Source of the DNA: Bacillota bacterium | GTDB taxonomy: Bacteria; Bacillota; Dethiobacteria; DTU022 | DNA: 35,916 nt | Direction: 5' to 3' | NCBI GenBank assembly: GCA_012797095.1 | Contig: JAAZPS010000148.1 | Coordinates: forward strand, 1 to 35,916 | Shown: positions 23,307 to 32,322 of the stretch, in pieces | Layout of the letters: each line of letters starts with the position of its first letter | Position numbering within the stretch: position 1 is the first letter of the stretch | Notes under the pieces: generated by a model | What the model was told of the DNA's origin: nothing | What the model saw: the letters and a program-made list of their open reading frames with translations, nothing else | Databases searched by the model: none | Program-made: the position numbers and the translations under genes

Positions 23307-24381
23307 AGGAGCTGCGATCAAGGAAAGGCTGGCCAGGCTGGCAGAAGCCGTGGGTCAGGTCACGATCATGGAGGTATGCGGCACCCATACGGCCAATATC
23401 CGCAGGTTCGGGATCCCGGATCTTCTTCCCGATACTATCAGGCTGATATCCGGTCCCGGCTGCCCTGTATGTGTGACCCCGCAGCAGGATATTGCTGCAG
23501 CGCTTTTCCTGGCAGAGCGGAAGGGGATTATCTTTACTACCTTCGGAGATATGATGCGGGTGCCCTGCGGCGAGAGAAGTCTCTATTCACTCTACGAGCA
23601 GGGGAAAGATCTACGCATCGTCACATCGCCCCTGGATGCTTTGCGCATGGCGCGGGAGAATCCGCAGGCGCAGGTGGTCTATTTCGGGATCGGCTTTGAA
23701 ACAACGGCTCCGCTGACCGCTGCTCTGGTGGAGGCGGCAGATGAATGCGGGGTGCAGAATCTGAGCGTATTGTCGGTGCACAAAACTGTACCGCAAGCGC
23801 TGAGACAGCTCCTGAAAAGCGGCAGCAAGATCGATGCGCTGCTCTGCCCGGGGCATGTTGCCGCAATCATCGGGGCAAGGGGATTCTCCTTTGTGCCGGA
23901 TCAGCTGATGCTGCCCGCGGTTGTGGCCGGGTTCGAGGCCGATGATATTGTGGCGGCGCTTTTTGGCATCATTCAGCTGCTGCGTAAGGGCGAAACCAGA
24001 TGTGTCAATATGTATCCGCGCGCGGTGACAGAGGCCGGGAACAGGGAAGCGCTGTCGCTCCTGAACAAGGTGTTCGAACCCTGCGATGCCAGGTGGCGCG
24101 GGCTCGGGGAGATCGAGGGGAGCGGACTTCGCCTGAAAGGACGCTACAAACAGTTTGATGCCGCCCTCAGGTTCGAAATCAAGGCAGACGAGATCGAAGA
24201 AGCAAAAAATTGTATCTGCGGCCGGATCCTGTGCGGCGAGAGGGTACCGGCGGATTGCCTGAATTTCGGTACGGCCTGTACCCCGGATCGGCCGTTGGGT
24301 GCGTGTATGGTCTCAGCGGAGGGCACCTGTGCAGCCCACTATCGTTACGGAGGCGACAATAACGGATGCAAAGAAGAATAA
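23296..24381 (+). CDS. hypD: Fe(CN)2CO assembly scaffold HypD
   Basis: HypD, with HypC, holds the iron while CN and CO ligands are attached. The 361-aa protein shows the family cysteine motifs: EVCGTHT near residue 28, GPGCPVCVT near 55, and the C-terminal [4Fe-4S] set CICGRILCGERVPADC with TACTP and GTCAAHYRY. FGIGFETTAP is also typical. Cytoplasmic. It overlaps hypC at the start (11 bases) and hypE at the end (16 bases). Nothing is missing compared with known HypD. Confidence 0.95.
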   Translation: MKSRGAAIKERLARLAEAVGQVTIMEVCGTHTANIRRFGIPDLLPDTIRLISGPGCPVCVTPQQDIAAALFLAERKGIIFTTFGDMMRVPCGERSLYSLYEQGKDLRIVTSPLDALRMARENPQAQVVYFGIGFETTAPLTAALVEAADECGVQNLSVLSVHKTVPQALRQLLKSGSKIDALLCPGHVAAIIGARGFSFVPDQLMLPAVVAGFEADDIVAALFGIIQLLRKGETRCVNMYPRAVTEAGNREALSLLNKVFEPCDARWRGLGEIEGSGLRLKGRYKQFDAALRFEIKADEIEEAKNCICGRILCGERVPADCLNFGTACTPDRPLGACMVSAEGTCAAHYRYGGDNNGCKEE

Positions 24382-25364
24382 CGCTTGCTCATGGTTCGGG
24401 TGGGGAAGCGCAGGAAGAGCTGATCCGGGAGCTGTTTTTGCCGGCGTACTCCAATGAGATGCTCCGGCCCCTGACCGATTCGGCCATCTGCCGTGCGGGT
24501 GAGAAGATTGCGATGACCACCGACAGCTTTGTTGTCAAACCGCTATTCTTTCCCGGGGGCGATATCGGCAGACTCAGCATCAGCGGAACGGTAAACGATC
24601 TTGCCGTCAGCGGGGCCTGCCCAAGGTATATCTCGGTCGGGATGATCATCGAAGCGGGTTTCCGGATGGACAGCCTTGCGCGGATAGTCGAATCAATGGC
24701 CGGGACAGCAAAAGAGGCCGGTGTTTATATCGTCACCGGCGATACCAAAGTGGTCGAGGGGGGGGCAGCCGACGGTATCTTCATCAATACGGCCGGAATC
24801 GGTCTGTTTACAGACGGGAGGGAGCCCCTTGCTCAAAAGATAGCTCCGGGAGATCGGATCATCGTCAGCGGAGCCATCGCTTCACACGGGATGGCGGTTA
24901 TGGCGGCGCGCGAAAATCTGGATTTCAAACCGCCCATTGAAAGCGATGTCGCCCCTGTTGCGGCAATGGTGGAAAAAGTATTGCAGCAAGATGGTGTGAT
25001 CAATGCAATGCGCGATCCCACGCGGGGTGGAGTGGCGGCCACTTTGAATGAATGGGTTGGCCCGGATACCGATATCATTATTGATGGGCAGTCATTGCCG
25101 GTACGGGCAGATGTGGCTGCAGCGTGCGCTATTCTGGGAATGGATCCGCTGTACATTGCCAACGAGGGGGCCGTGCTTTTATCCGTACCCCACCGATACG
25201 CGGATACGGTGTTGCAGGCGCTGCACTCCGCTGACCTTGGCAGAAGTGCAGCAATTATCGGGGAGGTCAAGAAAGGCCGCGGCAACCTGTATCTTCTCAC
25301 GGAATACGGCACACATAGAAAGATCACGATGCCGCGGGGGGAACTTCTCCCGAGAATCTGCTGA
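24366..25364 (+). CDS. hypE: Carbamoyl dehydratase HypE
   Basis: HypE accepts the carbamoyl group from HypF on its C-terminal cysteine and dehydrates it with ATP to a thiocyanate, the CN donor. The 332-aa protein has the PurM-like fold with LAHGSGGEAQEELI at the start, MTTDSFVVKPLFFPGGDIG and MRDPTRGGVAATLNE for ATP and metal binding, and it ends in PRIC, the required terminal cysteine. The start ATG 24366 lies 12 nt after GGAGG (24349-24353) inside the hypD 3' end. It is the last maturation gene of this unit; hypA and hypB are not in the window. Confidence 0.95.
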   Translation: MQRRITLAHGSGGEAQEELIRELFLPAYSNEMLRPLTDSAICRAGEKIAMTTDSFVVKPLFFPGGDIGRLSISGTVNDLAVSGACPRYISVGMIIEAGFRMDSLARIVESMAGTAKEAGVYIVTGDTKVVEGGAADGIFINTAGIGLFTDGREPLAQKIAPGDRIIVSGAIASHGMAVMAARENLDFKPPIESDVAPVAAMVEKVLQQDGVINAMRDPTRGGVAATLNEWVGPDTDIIIDGQSLPVRADVAAACAILGMDPLYIANEGAVLLSVPHRYADTVLQALHSADLGRSAAIIGEVKKGRGNLYLLTEYGTHRKITMPRGELLPRIC

Positions 25365-25894
25365 ACGGGAAGGAATAATTCCGGGGTTTGAAGAATTAAT
25401 ATTATCAGAGAGTTTTTCGGCGAACAAATACGGCTTGACATTCCGGTTTGGTTGGAGTAATTTAGGTAAGTAAGGGTTGCACCGAATCTACGGGCCCCTT
25501 TCATTCGAGGATTATGGTTAAAATTCTTCGAAGCAGTTGTAGCTATTCACGATTCCTTGTTCAAACATGACAACATTGCCCTTGCAGAAATTGTTGGAGC
25601 CCCGGCCTGAAAAGCTGGCGGATCATCTTTGCTGCGTTCTTTGAGGCCGATCTGCCAACGAGAAGCTGTCAGGCCATGTGGTTGGCCAGAAGCCGGATCG
25701 GTTTGCCCGGTTTTTCTGCGGGGTGATCGGGTGCCGGTAAAAAAGGAGATGATCAGGCAAAAAAGCCCACAGATGAATTACTGTTGAAGTTTTATCACCG
25801 GCCGACCAGCTGAGAAGAAGCAACCTAGACTAAGGCTGATTCCCGCTGTGAGGATTGTAATCGCTCGCGTATCAAGCTTTAGGGTGGGGGATAA
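25365..25894 (+). promoter_or_regulatory. Leader region of hydrogenase operon with promoter
   Basis: TTGACA (25435-25440) and TAATTT (25458-25463) are 17 nt apart and point toward the hydrogenase genes, giving an untranslated leader of about 425 bases if used. No hypE terminator is evident, so read-through from the hyp genes is possible. The leader contains short protein-like stretches in shifting frames between about 25567 and 25812 (see findings), which look like a decayed small gene. I recognise no riboswitch. The ribosome site of the first hydrogenase gene is GGGTGGGGG, just before ATG 25895. Confidence 0.45.
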
Positions 25895-27307
25895 ATGGAA
25901 AGCAGTATCATGCTCATATGCATTTGTGTTCCGTTGTTCGGTGCTTTTCTTCTTCCGGTTTTAGGCTTGATCAATACAAATTTAAGAAACCTGGCTGCGC
26001 TGGCTTTCACGGCTACCGCTTTTTTATGCGCAGCGCTTGCTTTGCCCGAGGTGCTTGCCGGATCGCCTCTCTTCCTTCATTATGAATTGCCCCTGGGTCT
26101 GAGTTTCGGTTTTTACGCAGATTCCCTTGCCGTATTTATGGCCTTGACCTCCTCCCTTGTAGCCACCGTTATCGTGATCTATTCATTTGAATATATCATG
26201 GAGTACGGCAATCAAAACGAATACTACATGATGGTCTGCCTCTTTATCGGTGCGATGATGGGACTGGTCTTTTGCACAAATCTTATCTTCATCTATATAT
26301 TCTGGGAGATATCTGCGATCTGCTGCTGGAGACTGATCGGTTTTTATCGCGAGGAGATCACGGTAAGCCGGGCCAACAAGGCTTTTATCGTAACGGTTGT
26401 CGGGGCGCTGATCATGCTGATCGGGTTTGTCGGGATCTATGGACAAACGGGTACCTTTGATCTGGTTGCGATGAAAGGCACCCATATCCCCGTATGGATG
26501 GTTGTCCTGATCTTGTTCGGGATACTGTCGAAATCTGCAACCTTTCCCCTGCATAACTGGTTGCCCGATGCAGGGGTGGCCCCCTCGCCGGTAACTTCGC
26601 TTCTGCACGCAGCGGTGCTTGTGAAGATCGGTGTTTATATGTATGCGCGGCTATTTGTCATCAATCTGAATGTCGATACTGTCTTCACCGTTGCCGTGCC
26701 GGTTATTGCTGCGGTCAGCGCTCTGGTCAGTGCGGGGGTAGCCTTGAGCTCGAATGATATCAAGCGGATCATCGCTTATTCCACCATCAGTCAACTGGCC
26801 TTTATTCTACTGGGGCTGTCCTGCGGCAGCAAGATCGGAGTCCTCGGGGCGATGCTCTATATTCTGATGCACAGCGTGGCCAAGGGCGGTCTCTTTCTCT
26901 GCGCGGGCATTGTCGAGCATAACCTGCACACCAAGGATATCACCAAGATGGGCGGATTATACAAACAGATGCCCGTGACAGCTTTTGCCTTTGCCTTCTG
27001 CGCTTTCTCGGTGATGGGGATCCCCCCGTTTGGCGGTTTCTTTGCCAAATATCTGGTGATCAATGGGATTGTATCTGCGGGCAATGTTGCGCTTGCCGCT
27101 GTTTTTATCATCGGCGCGATCATGACGATCCTCTATCTGCTCAGGCTTTTCGTGAAGGTATTTCTGGGCCAAACCGTCTCCGAAGTCAGGGAGGGGACCC
27201 CGCTGATGGTCGGATCGGTGCTGCTGCTTGCGCTGCTCTCCGCTGCCCTGGGGATATTTATCAATATGCCGTCGGGTTTTGCATCGCTGATCGGGGGGGG
27301 TATTTAA
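25895..27307 (+). CDS. Hydrogenase antiporter-like subunit 1 (NuoL/M family)
   Basis: The 470-aa polytopic protein of the proton_antipo_M family has about 14 membrane helices. It is one of three ion-pumping subunits of the hydrogenase. Key charged residues of the family are present: glutamate in IFWEISAICC, lysine in SKSATFPLHNWLPDAG, lysine in AVLVKIGVYMYAR, and HSVAKGGLFL in the second helical bundle. These form the half-channels used for proton or sodium movement in complex I and Mrp antiporters. It is the first gene of the operon, and its stop is followed at once by the ATG of the next. Whether the ion is H+ or Na+ cannot be told. Confidence 0.88.
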   Translation: MESSIMLICICVPLFGAFLLPVLGLINTNLRNLAALAFTATAFLCAALALPEVLAGSPLFLHYELPLGLSFGFYADSLAVFMALTSSLVATVIVIYSFEYIMEYGNQNEYYMMVCLFIGAMMGLVFCTNLIFIYIFWEISAICCWRLIGFYREEITVSRANKAFIVTVVGALIMLIGFVGIYGQTGTFDLVAMKGTHIPVWMVVLILFGILSKSATFPLHNWLPDAGVAPSPVTSLLHAAVLVKIGVYMYARLFVINLNVDTVFTVAVPVIAAVSALVSAGVALSSNDIKRIIAYSTISQLAFILLGLSCGSKIGVLGAMLYILMHSVAKGGLFLCAGIVEHNLHTKDITKMGGLYKQMPVTAFAFAFCAFSVMGIPPFGGFFAKYLVINGIVSAGNVALAAVFIIGAIMTILYLLRLFVKVFLGQTVSEVREGTPLMVGSVLLLALLSAALGIFINMPSGFASLIGGGI

Positions 27308-29173
27308 ATGCTGAACTCCATCTTTCTATTTCTGGGCAGCGGGGCAAATATCATCTGGTTTCTGGTCGTATTGCCTGCTGCTGTTGGAATTGTTCTGCGC
27401 CTTTTCAACAGGTCCTACCTTCCGGGAATGCTTTTGGCCCTGCTGTCCGCGGTGTTCAATCTTCTGCTGGCGGTAAGTCTTTACCGATCGGAAGGAATCG
27501 AGCTGCTATTTCCCTTCTCCTCGGGCGGCCTGGATATTGCCCTGAGGATCGATGGGTTCTCCTCGATGTTCCTGCTGTTTGTCGCCGCCGGTTTTTTGCT
27601 GATAACCCTGTACAGCGTTGTCTTTTTGAAAGGGAAAGGTTACAGCGGCATCTTCATGCTCTATATGTTCATCAGCCTGGCGATGATCAATGGTGCGCTG
27701 ATGTCGGATAATCTGGGGGTAATGCTCTTTTTCTGGGAGGGCCTTCTGTGCACCCTTTTCGGAATCCTGCTGATCAACAATATGCACAGTCCCAAAGCTG
27801 CAGTAAAAGCGCTCACCCTGGCCGGCACAGCCGATCTTTTGCTGATGCTGGGGATCATCGTCACTGCAACCCAGTCCGGCACCCTTTATATGAGCCAGAT
27901 GCAGAAGCTGCCCGTTACCGGCATATCCGCCGTCGGGTTTATCTGTATGGTGCTGGGCGCTGTCGGCAAGGCCGGCAGCATGCCTTTCCACAGCTGGATC
28001 CCCAATGCGGCGGACGATGCTCCGACTCCCTTCATGGTTGCATTCCCCGCAGCCCTGGAAAAATTCCTGGGAATCTATCTGGTGGCGCGTATCGTTCTGG
28101 AGATCTACGACCTTCGGCCGGGGAGCGGGGCAAGTGTTGCCGTGATGACCATCGGAACGCTCACCATCGTTCTGGCGGTGGCGATGGCCTTGATCCAGAA
28201 AGATATGAAACGGCTGCTTTCCTACCATGCCATCAGCCAGGTTGGCTATATGGTTCTGGGTCTGGGCACGGCGCTGCCTGTGGGTATCGTCGGCGGACTG
28301 TTCCATATGCTCAATCATGTGATCTACAAAAGCTGCCTTTTCATGACGGCGGGCAGCGTGGAGATACAGACCGGGACGACAGACCTTCGAAAAATTGGCG
28401 GGTTGGGCAGAAAGATGCCCCTTACCATGGTCTGTTTCATCATCAGCGCCCTGGCTATTTCGGGGGTGCCGCCTTTGAACGGATTCTTTTCCAAGGAGCT
28501 TGTTTTTGATGCGGCACTGGAAAGCAACGTCATCTTCTATCTGGGCGCTCTGCTCGGTGCGTTCCTGACCGCCATCTCATTCCTCAAACTGGGTCGGGCG
28601 GCATTCAGCGGAGAGATGCAGTTTCCACCGGAGAAAAAAGATCTTCATGAATCAAGCACCGGCATCCTGTTGCCGATGGGTGTTCTGGCGGTATTGTGTG
28701 TCCTTTTCGGGGTGGTCAACCGGTTGCCGCTGGATCGCATTCTGGGTCCGGCGCTGGGCGATGGGGGAATTTACTCGGGATGGCCGCACTCCACCGTGCT
28801 GGTGGTGATCTCCGTTGCTGTGCTGCTGCTTTCCCTGGGCGATCATCTTTACGGAAACAAAAGATCCGGAAGCGCCCTCGGCGCAGCCGATCATATTCAT
28901 TATGCTCCGGTGCTGAAAGAGATCTATCAGGCAGCCGAAAGGAAGCTGTTCGATCCCTACAACTGGCTGATCTCTGCAGCGAAGGGTCTGTCTGCTCTGG
29001 CTGTCTCTATCGAGAACGGGATAACCTGGCTCTATGACGACGGCGTTGTGGCGGTGGTAAAGGGAGCAGGCAATATGATGCAGCGCTTCAGCGACGGGAA
29101 CCTGTCGCGTTATCTGATCGTGGCCCTGACCGGTGTCGTGGGGCTGATCATCCTTTTTCTGATAGCTGTCTAA
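27308..29173 (+). CDS. Hydrogenase antiporter-like subunit 2 (NuoL-like, long)
   Basis: At 621 aa this is the longest of the three antiporter-like subunits. The 14-helix core has the glutamate in MLFFWEGLLC, the lysine in GKAGSMPFHSWIPNA, FPAALEKFLGIYL and HVIYKSCLFMTAG. After it comes a C-terminal extension (about 440-621) with a hydrophilic, amphipathic stretch around HYAPVLKEIYQAAERK and a final hydrophobic helix. That layout matches the lateral arm of NuoL, which clamps the membrane module in complex I, so this is the likely distal subunit. The start codon directly abuts the preceding stop, without its own clear ribosome site, suggesting coupled translation. Confidence 0.88.
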   Translation: MLNSIFLFLGSGANIIWFLVVLPAAVGIVLRLFNRSYLPGMLLALLSAVFNLLLAVSLYRSEGIELLFPFSSGGLDIALRIDGFSSMFLLFVAAGFLLITLYSVVFLKGKGYSGIFMLYMFISLAMINGALMSDNLGVMLFFWEGLLCTLFGILLINNMHSPKAAVKALTLAGTADLLLMLGIIVTATQSGTLYMSQMQKLPVTGISAVGFICMVLGAVGKAGSMPFHSWIPNAADDAPTPFMVAFPAALEKFLGIYLVARIVLEIYDLRPGSGASVAVMTIGTLTIVLAVAMALIQKDMKRLLSYHAISQVGYMVLGLGTALPVGIVGGLFHMLNHVIYKSCLFMTAGSVEIQTGTTDLRKIGGLGRKMPLTMVCFIISALAISGVPPLNGFFSKELVFDAALESNVIFYLGALLGAFLTAISFLKLGRAAFSGEMQFPPEKKDLHESSTGILLPMGVLAVLCVLFGVVNRLPLDRILGPALGDGGIYSGWPHSTVLVVISVAVLLLSLGDHLYGNKRSGSALGAADHIHYAPVLKEIYQAAERKLFDPYNWLISAAKGLSALAVSIENGITWLYDDGVVAVVKGAGNMMQRFSDGNLSRYLIVALTGVVGLIILFLIAV

Positions 29174-29195
29174 AGGAAGGAGGAATCATCGTTCA

Positions 29196-30659
29196 ATGGG
29201 AGTTCTCGAGTACAGCGCAGCCCTATTTTTCTTCATCCCCCTGGCGGTCGTTCTGGTAAACACGTTATCCTCCAGACTGTCGGCCGAGAAAGTGAGCATG
29301 CCCCTGGCCGGCGGGGCGGCGACCGTTCAGATTGCCGCCGCTGCAGCATCCCTTGCGGTGCTTTCGTGCAATCACCTGAGGGGATACGGGTTTTGCCTTT
29401 TTCAGAATATGGCCGGTGCCGGCTCGGTGCACCTGGCGGTAAATACCTTTTCGCTGATCATCCTGCTCTGTATCGGGCTGGTTTCACTGGCCTCTGTTCT
29501 GGTGGCCAACCGGACCGTGGATAAAAAAAGAGCGTCATACGTCAATTTGCTGATGATGTTGATCCTGGGGATGAACGGGATGGTCATGGTGACCGATCTC
29601 TTTTCGCTGTATGTTTTTCTGGAGATCATCGGCATATCCAGCTTTGTTTTGATCGCCATGTTTAAAACGGATCTCGGGCTTGAAGGCGCGTTCAAATATC
29701 TGGTGATGTCTGTCCTGGCCAGCATCATGATCCTGACCGGGCTTTCGTTCATCTTCATGCAGACCGGGAGCCTGCAGTACGCGCAGCTGGGGCTGCATGT
29801 TCCCGCCGGACCGGGCGGGGCCCAATTGTTCTTTATCTATGCAGCCCTGATCCTGATGATCGCCGGCTTTGCCATAAAAACAGGAGTGGTTCCTTTTCAC
29901 AGCTGGTTGCCGGACGCGCATCAAAGTGCAAATACAGCCGTGTCCGTACTTTTGAGCGGTATCGTGATCAAGGTGGCCGGCGTGTACGGTTTCATTGTCT
30001 TGACCGGATTGTTCCACGAGCTGCCTGCCATCGGGATCACTTTGGCTGTGATGGGGACTGTCTCTATTATTATCGGTGCCCTGTTTGCCCTGCGGCAAAA
30101 CCATTTCAAGCGTATTGTGGCCTACTCGAGCGTGAGCCAGATGGGGTACGTTCTGCTCGGTCTGAGCACAGGCAGCACTCTCGGGCTGCTGGGGGCCGTA
30201 ATTCATGTGTTCAACCATGCCACCTTCAAAAGCACGTTGTTTACCAACGCCGCCGCAGTGAAAGAGCAAACGGGGACATACGATCTTGACGAACTGGGTG
30301 GGCTGGAAGAGAGGATGCCGGTAACAGGTTTTTCAACCCTGGCCGCATTCATGTCCACGGCGGGGATCCCGCCTTTTGCCGGGTTCTGGAGCAAGCTATT
30401 GATCATTATCGCCCTGTGGAGCAGCGGTTTGCAATCATTTGCGGCAATTGCTCTTTTCGCCAGCATTCTCACTGCCGCTTATTTCCTGCGGCTGCACAAG
30501 AAGGTGTTCTTCGGCAAGGTGCTCGATAAATTTACGGAATTGTCCGAGATTGGCGGCAGCATAAAAATTGCCCAGCTCATGCTTACTGTCGTCACGATTG
30601 CAACGGGACTGTTCTTCCCGGTAGTGCTTCTCTTTCTCAGAAAAATCGGAATACTTTAG
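29196..30659 (+). CDS. Hydrogenase antiporter-like subunit 3 (NuoN/MrpD-like)
   Basis: The 487-aa membrane protein of the same family lies nearer to NuoN and MrpD. Landmarks are the glutamate in LYVFLEIIGISS, the lysine in KTGVVPFHSWLPDAH, VLLSGIVIKVAGVYG, and FNHATFKSTLFTNAAAV. About 14 membrane segments are present, and there is no long C-terminal arm. AAGGAGGA lies upstream of ATG 29196. It is followed by the small NuoJ-like gene after 14 bases. Three antiporter-type subunits in one operon imply several ion channels per complex, as in Hyf and complex I. Confidence 0.88.
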   Translation: MGVLEYSAALFFFIPLAVVLVNTLSSRLSAEKVSMPLAGGAATVQIAAAAASLAVLSCNHLRGYGFCLFQNMAGAGSVHLAVNTFSLIILLCIGLVSLASVLVANRTVDKKRASYVNLLMMLILGMNGMVMVTDLFSLYVFLEIIGISSFVLIAMFKTDLGLEGAFKYLVMSVLASIMILTGLSFIFMQTGSLQYAQLGLHVPAGPGGAQLFFIYAALILMIAGFAIKTGVVPFHSWLPDAHQSANTAVSVLLSGIVIKVAGVYGFIVLTGLFHELPAIGITLAVMGTVSIIIGALFALRQNHFKRIVAYSSVSQMGYVLLGLSTGSTLGLLGAVIHVFNHATFKSTLFTNAAAVKEQTGTYDLDELGGLEERMPVTGFSTLAAFMSTAGIPPFAGFWSKLLIIIALWSSGLQSFAAIALFASILTAAYFLRLHKKVFFGKVLDKFTELSEIGGSIKIAQLMLTVVTIATGLFFPVVLLFLRKIGIL

Positions 30660-30673
30660 AGGAGGGCGGGGCT

Positions 30674-31162
30674 GTGGATGCCGTTGTCTCTATTTGCCTG
30701 GGTCTGATGTTTATCTTCGGCGTTTGGGCGGTTATCTCTCGCAGCATGCTGAAATCCGCCATCGCTCTGGCCGTTGCCAGTGCGGTGCTCGCCGTTATAA
30801 TGTACCAGCTTGATTCTATCTGGGCGGCAATGTTCGAGCTTTCGGTCTGCTCGGGACTGATCACGGTTATCTTTATCAGTGCCATCAGCCTGTCCCGGAC
30901 AGACAAGGAGGAGCTGGAGGAACTTTACGAGAACAAGAAACGGATGGCTTATTTGCCTGCAGTTCTGATCATCAGCGGGGTTGTGCTGATGTTGGTGGTA
31001 ACTTCACAGAATTTTTCCATGCCGGCAGCTGTCCCTGCGGTGGTCGGGGATACCTTCCGTGAAGTATTGTGGACCCACCGTCAGGCAGATCTCTGGGGCC
31101 AGATCATCGTGGTCATCACCGGTGCGCTTACCGTCGTGGCCCTATTCAAGGAGCGTGAGTGA
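30674..31162 (+). CDS. NuoJ-like membrane subunit
   Basis: The 162-aa protein has about five membrane helices and resembles NuoJ (ND6). The third helix, MFELSVCSGLITVIFISAIS, corresponds to the NuoJ helix whose pi-bulge changes shape during the coupling cycle; the acidic residue and the glycine are kept. An acidic loop (KEELEELYENKK) follows. The start is GTG 30674 with GGAGG at 30661-30665, 8 nt away. It is adjacent to the NuoK-like gene, as in complex I operons. An MrpB/MbhD-type subunit is the alternative reading, since those share this helix. Small membrane proteins like this are hard to assign without a profile search. Confidence 0.72.
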   Translation: MDAVVSICLGLMFIFGVWAVISRSMLKSAIALAVASAVLAVIMYQLDSIWAAMFELSVCSGLITVIFISAISLSRTDKEELEELYENKKRMAYLPAVLIISGVVLMLVVTSQNFSMPAAVPAVVGDTFREVLWTHRQADLWGQIIVVITGALTVVALFKERE

Positions 31163-31163
31163 T

Positions 31164-31475
31164 TTGAACCCATTCGTCGAGACGAGCGTACTCGTGGTGG
31201 GGTTGATGTTGATCGTGGCCGGCTGTTATTGCCTCATCCGGACATATCATCTGCTGAAGATCATCATCGGTATAGAGGTGGCGATGAAGGCGGTCTCCAT
31301 GTTCATCATTCTCGCCGGGTTTATTAACGGACAGAACGCTCTTGCACAGACATTTGTCATTACGGTGATCGTCATCGAGGTGGTCCTGGCCGTGGTTGCG
31401 GTGGGGATAGCGATCAATCTTTACCGTAATTACGGAGATATGGATATCCGCAATCTGAGAAAATTGAAAGGATAA
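31164..31475 (+). CDS. NuoK-like membrane subunit
   Basis: The 103-aa protein has three membrane helices, the size and pattern of NuoK (ND4L) and MrpC. The helices carry glutamates in IIIGIEVAMKAV and FVITVIVIEVVLAVV, equivalent to the two conserved membrane glutamates of NuoK that link the quinone/hydrogenase module to the antiporters. The start is taken as TTG 31164, 10 nt after AAGGAG (31148-31153). GTG 31155 is in frame and overlaps the NuoJ-like stop, so it is possible as well. It sits between the NuoJ- and NuoA-like genes. Confidence 0.8.
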   Translation: MNPFVETSVLVVGLMLIVAGCYCLIRTYHLLKIIIGIEVAMKAVSMFIILAGFINGQNALAQTFVITVIVIEVVLAVVAVGIAINLYRNYGDMDIRNLRKLKG

Positions 31476-31487
31476 GGGTGCTGACCG

Positions 31488-31808
31488 ATGAGCGAACTGA
31501 TCTACTCGCCCCCCATTGTATTTCTGATCTTCATGGTTATCTCGCTGGCCCTCTCCCGGCTGTTTTCGCTATATTCCTATCAAAACCCGCAAAGGGATCA
31601 TGGGTTGGACGCCTATGCCTGCGGTGAGCGCAATGTGCGGCATTATATCAATCCTGATTACAGCCAGTTTTTCCCCTTCGCCTTTTTTTTCACGATCATG
31701 CATGTTCTGGCCCTGGTGGTGGCAACAGCACCTTACGAAGCGCTGCTGCTGCCCCTTGGCTATGTTGCTGCCGGGGTGCTGGCGATGGTCATCATATTCA
31801 AAAATTGA
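31488..31808 (+). CDS. NuoA-like membrane subunit
   Basis: The 106-aa protein with three hydrophobic segments resembles NuoA (ND3) of complex I. LDAYACGERN stands where NuoA has the YECG motif in the loop that contacts the quinone/active-site region, and YSQFFPFAFFFTIMHVLALVV matches the second helix. The glutamate of YECG is alanine here, though an acidic residue follows the glycine. A NuoA-type subunit is absent from Hyc, Hyf and Ech hydrogenases, so its presence here is informative. AAGGGTG near the start serves as a ribosome site. A 52-base gap separates it from the small-subunit gene. Confidence 0.8.
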   Translation: MSELIYSPPIVFLIFMVISLALSRLFSLYSYQNPQRDHGLDAYACGERNVRHYINPDYSQFFPFAFFFTIMHVLALVVATAPYEALLLPLGYVAAGVLAMVIIFKN

Positions 31809-31860
31809 GTGAAAAAAGGCGAAGTTATCAGTAAATAAATTATCAAGGGGTGGTAATGCT

Positions 31861-32322
31861 TTGAGCCTTTTAAGAAAGGCAATTGACTGGGGAACCCGGA
31901 AGTCGCCCTGGATCATACACTTTAACGCCGGTTCTTGCAATGGCTGCGATATCGAGATCGTGGACGCATTGACGCCCCGGTTTGACCTTGAACGGCTGGG
32001 CATCCTGCAGAGGGGCACGCCGCGCCATGCCGATATTCTGGTCTGCACCGGAGCGGTCACGCTGCAGACAAAGGACCGGCTCAGGCAGATCTACGAACAG
32101 ATGCCTGAACCGAAGTTTGTCATCGCTACGGGTACCTGCGCCTGCTCCGGGGGGGTCTTCAGCGGTTGCTACTGCGTCATGGGCGGTATTGACAGTGTGA
32201 TCCCGGTGGATATCTATATTCCAGGCTGCGCGGTACGTCCGGAGGTGCTGATCAGTGCGGTGGTAAAACTGTTGGGCGCCCTGGAGGCTCAGCAAAAAGA
32301 GGGGGATCAGGATGCAGGCTGA
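31861..32322 (+). CDS. [NiFe] hydrogenase small subunit (NuoB/HycG-like)
   Basis: The 153-aa electron-transfer subunit belongs to the group 4 hydrogenase/NuoB family and binds the proximal [4Fe-4S] cluster beside the active site. Ligands are Cys26 and Cys29 in SCNGCDIE, Cys93 in TGTCACSGGVF and Cys123 in PGCAVRPE. Extra cysteines (95, 103, 105) surround the third ligand. It is short, like HycG and EchC, lacking the second and third clusters of classical hydrogenase small subunits. The TTG start at 31861 follows AAGGGG at about 10 nt; an ATG at 31855 is in another frame and stops at once. It overlaps the NuoC-like gene by 11 bases. Confidence 0.92.
   Translation: MSLLRKAIDWGTRKSPWIIHFNAGSCNGCDIEIVDALTPRFDLERLGILQRGTPRHADILVCTGAVTLQTKDRLRQIYEQMPEPKFVIATGTCACSGGVFSGCYCVMGGIDSVIPVDIYIPGCAVRPEVLISAVVKLLGALEAQQKEGDQDAG

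Noticed and set aside
27506-30269. Minus-strand frames opposite the antiporter-like genes
   Set aside because: Histidine- and glutamine-rich translations are typical of the antisense of membrane-protein genes.
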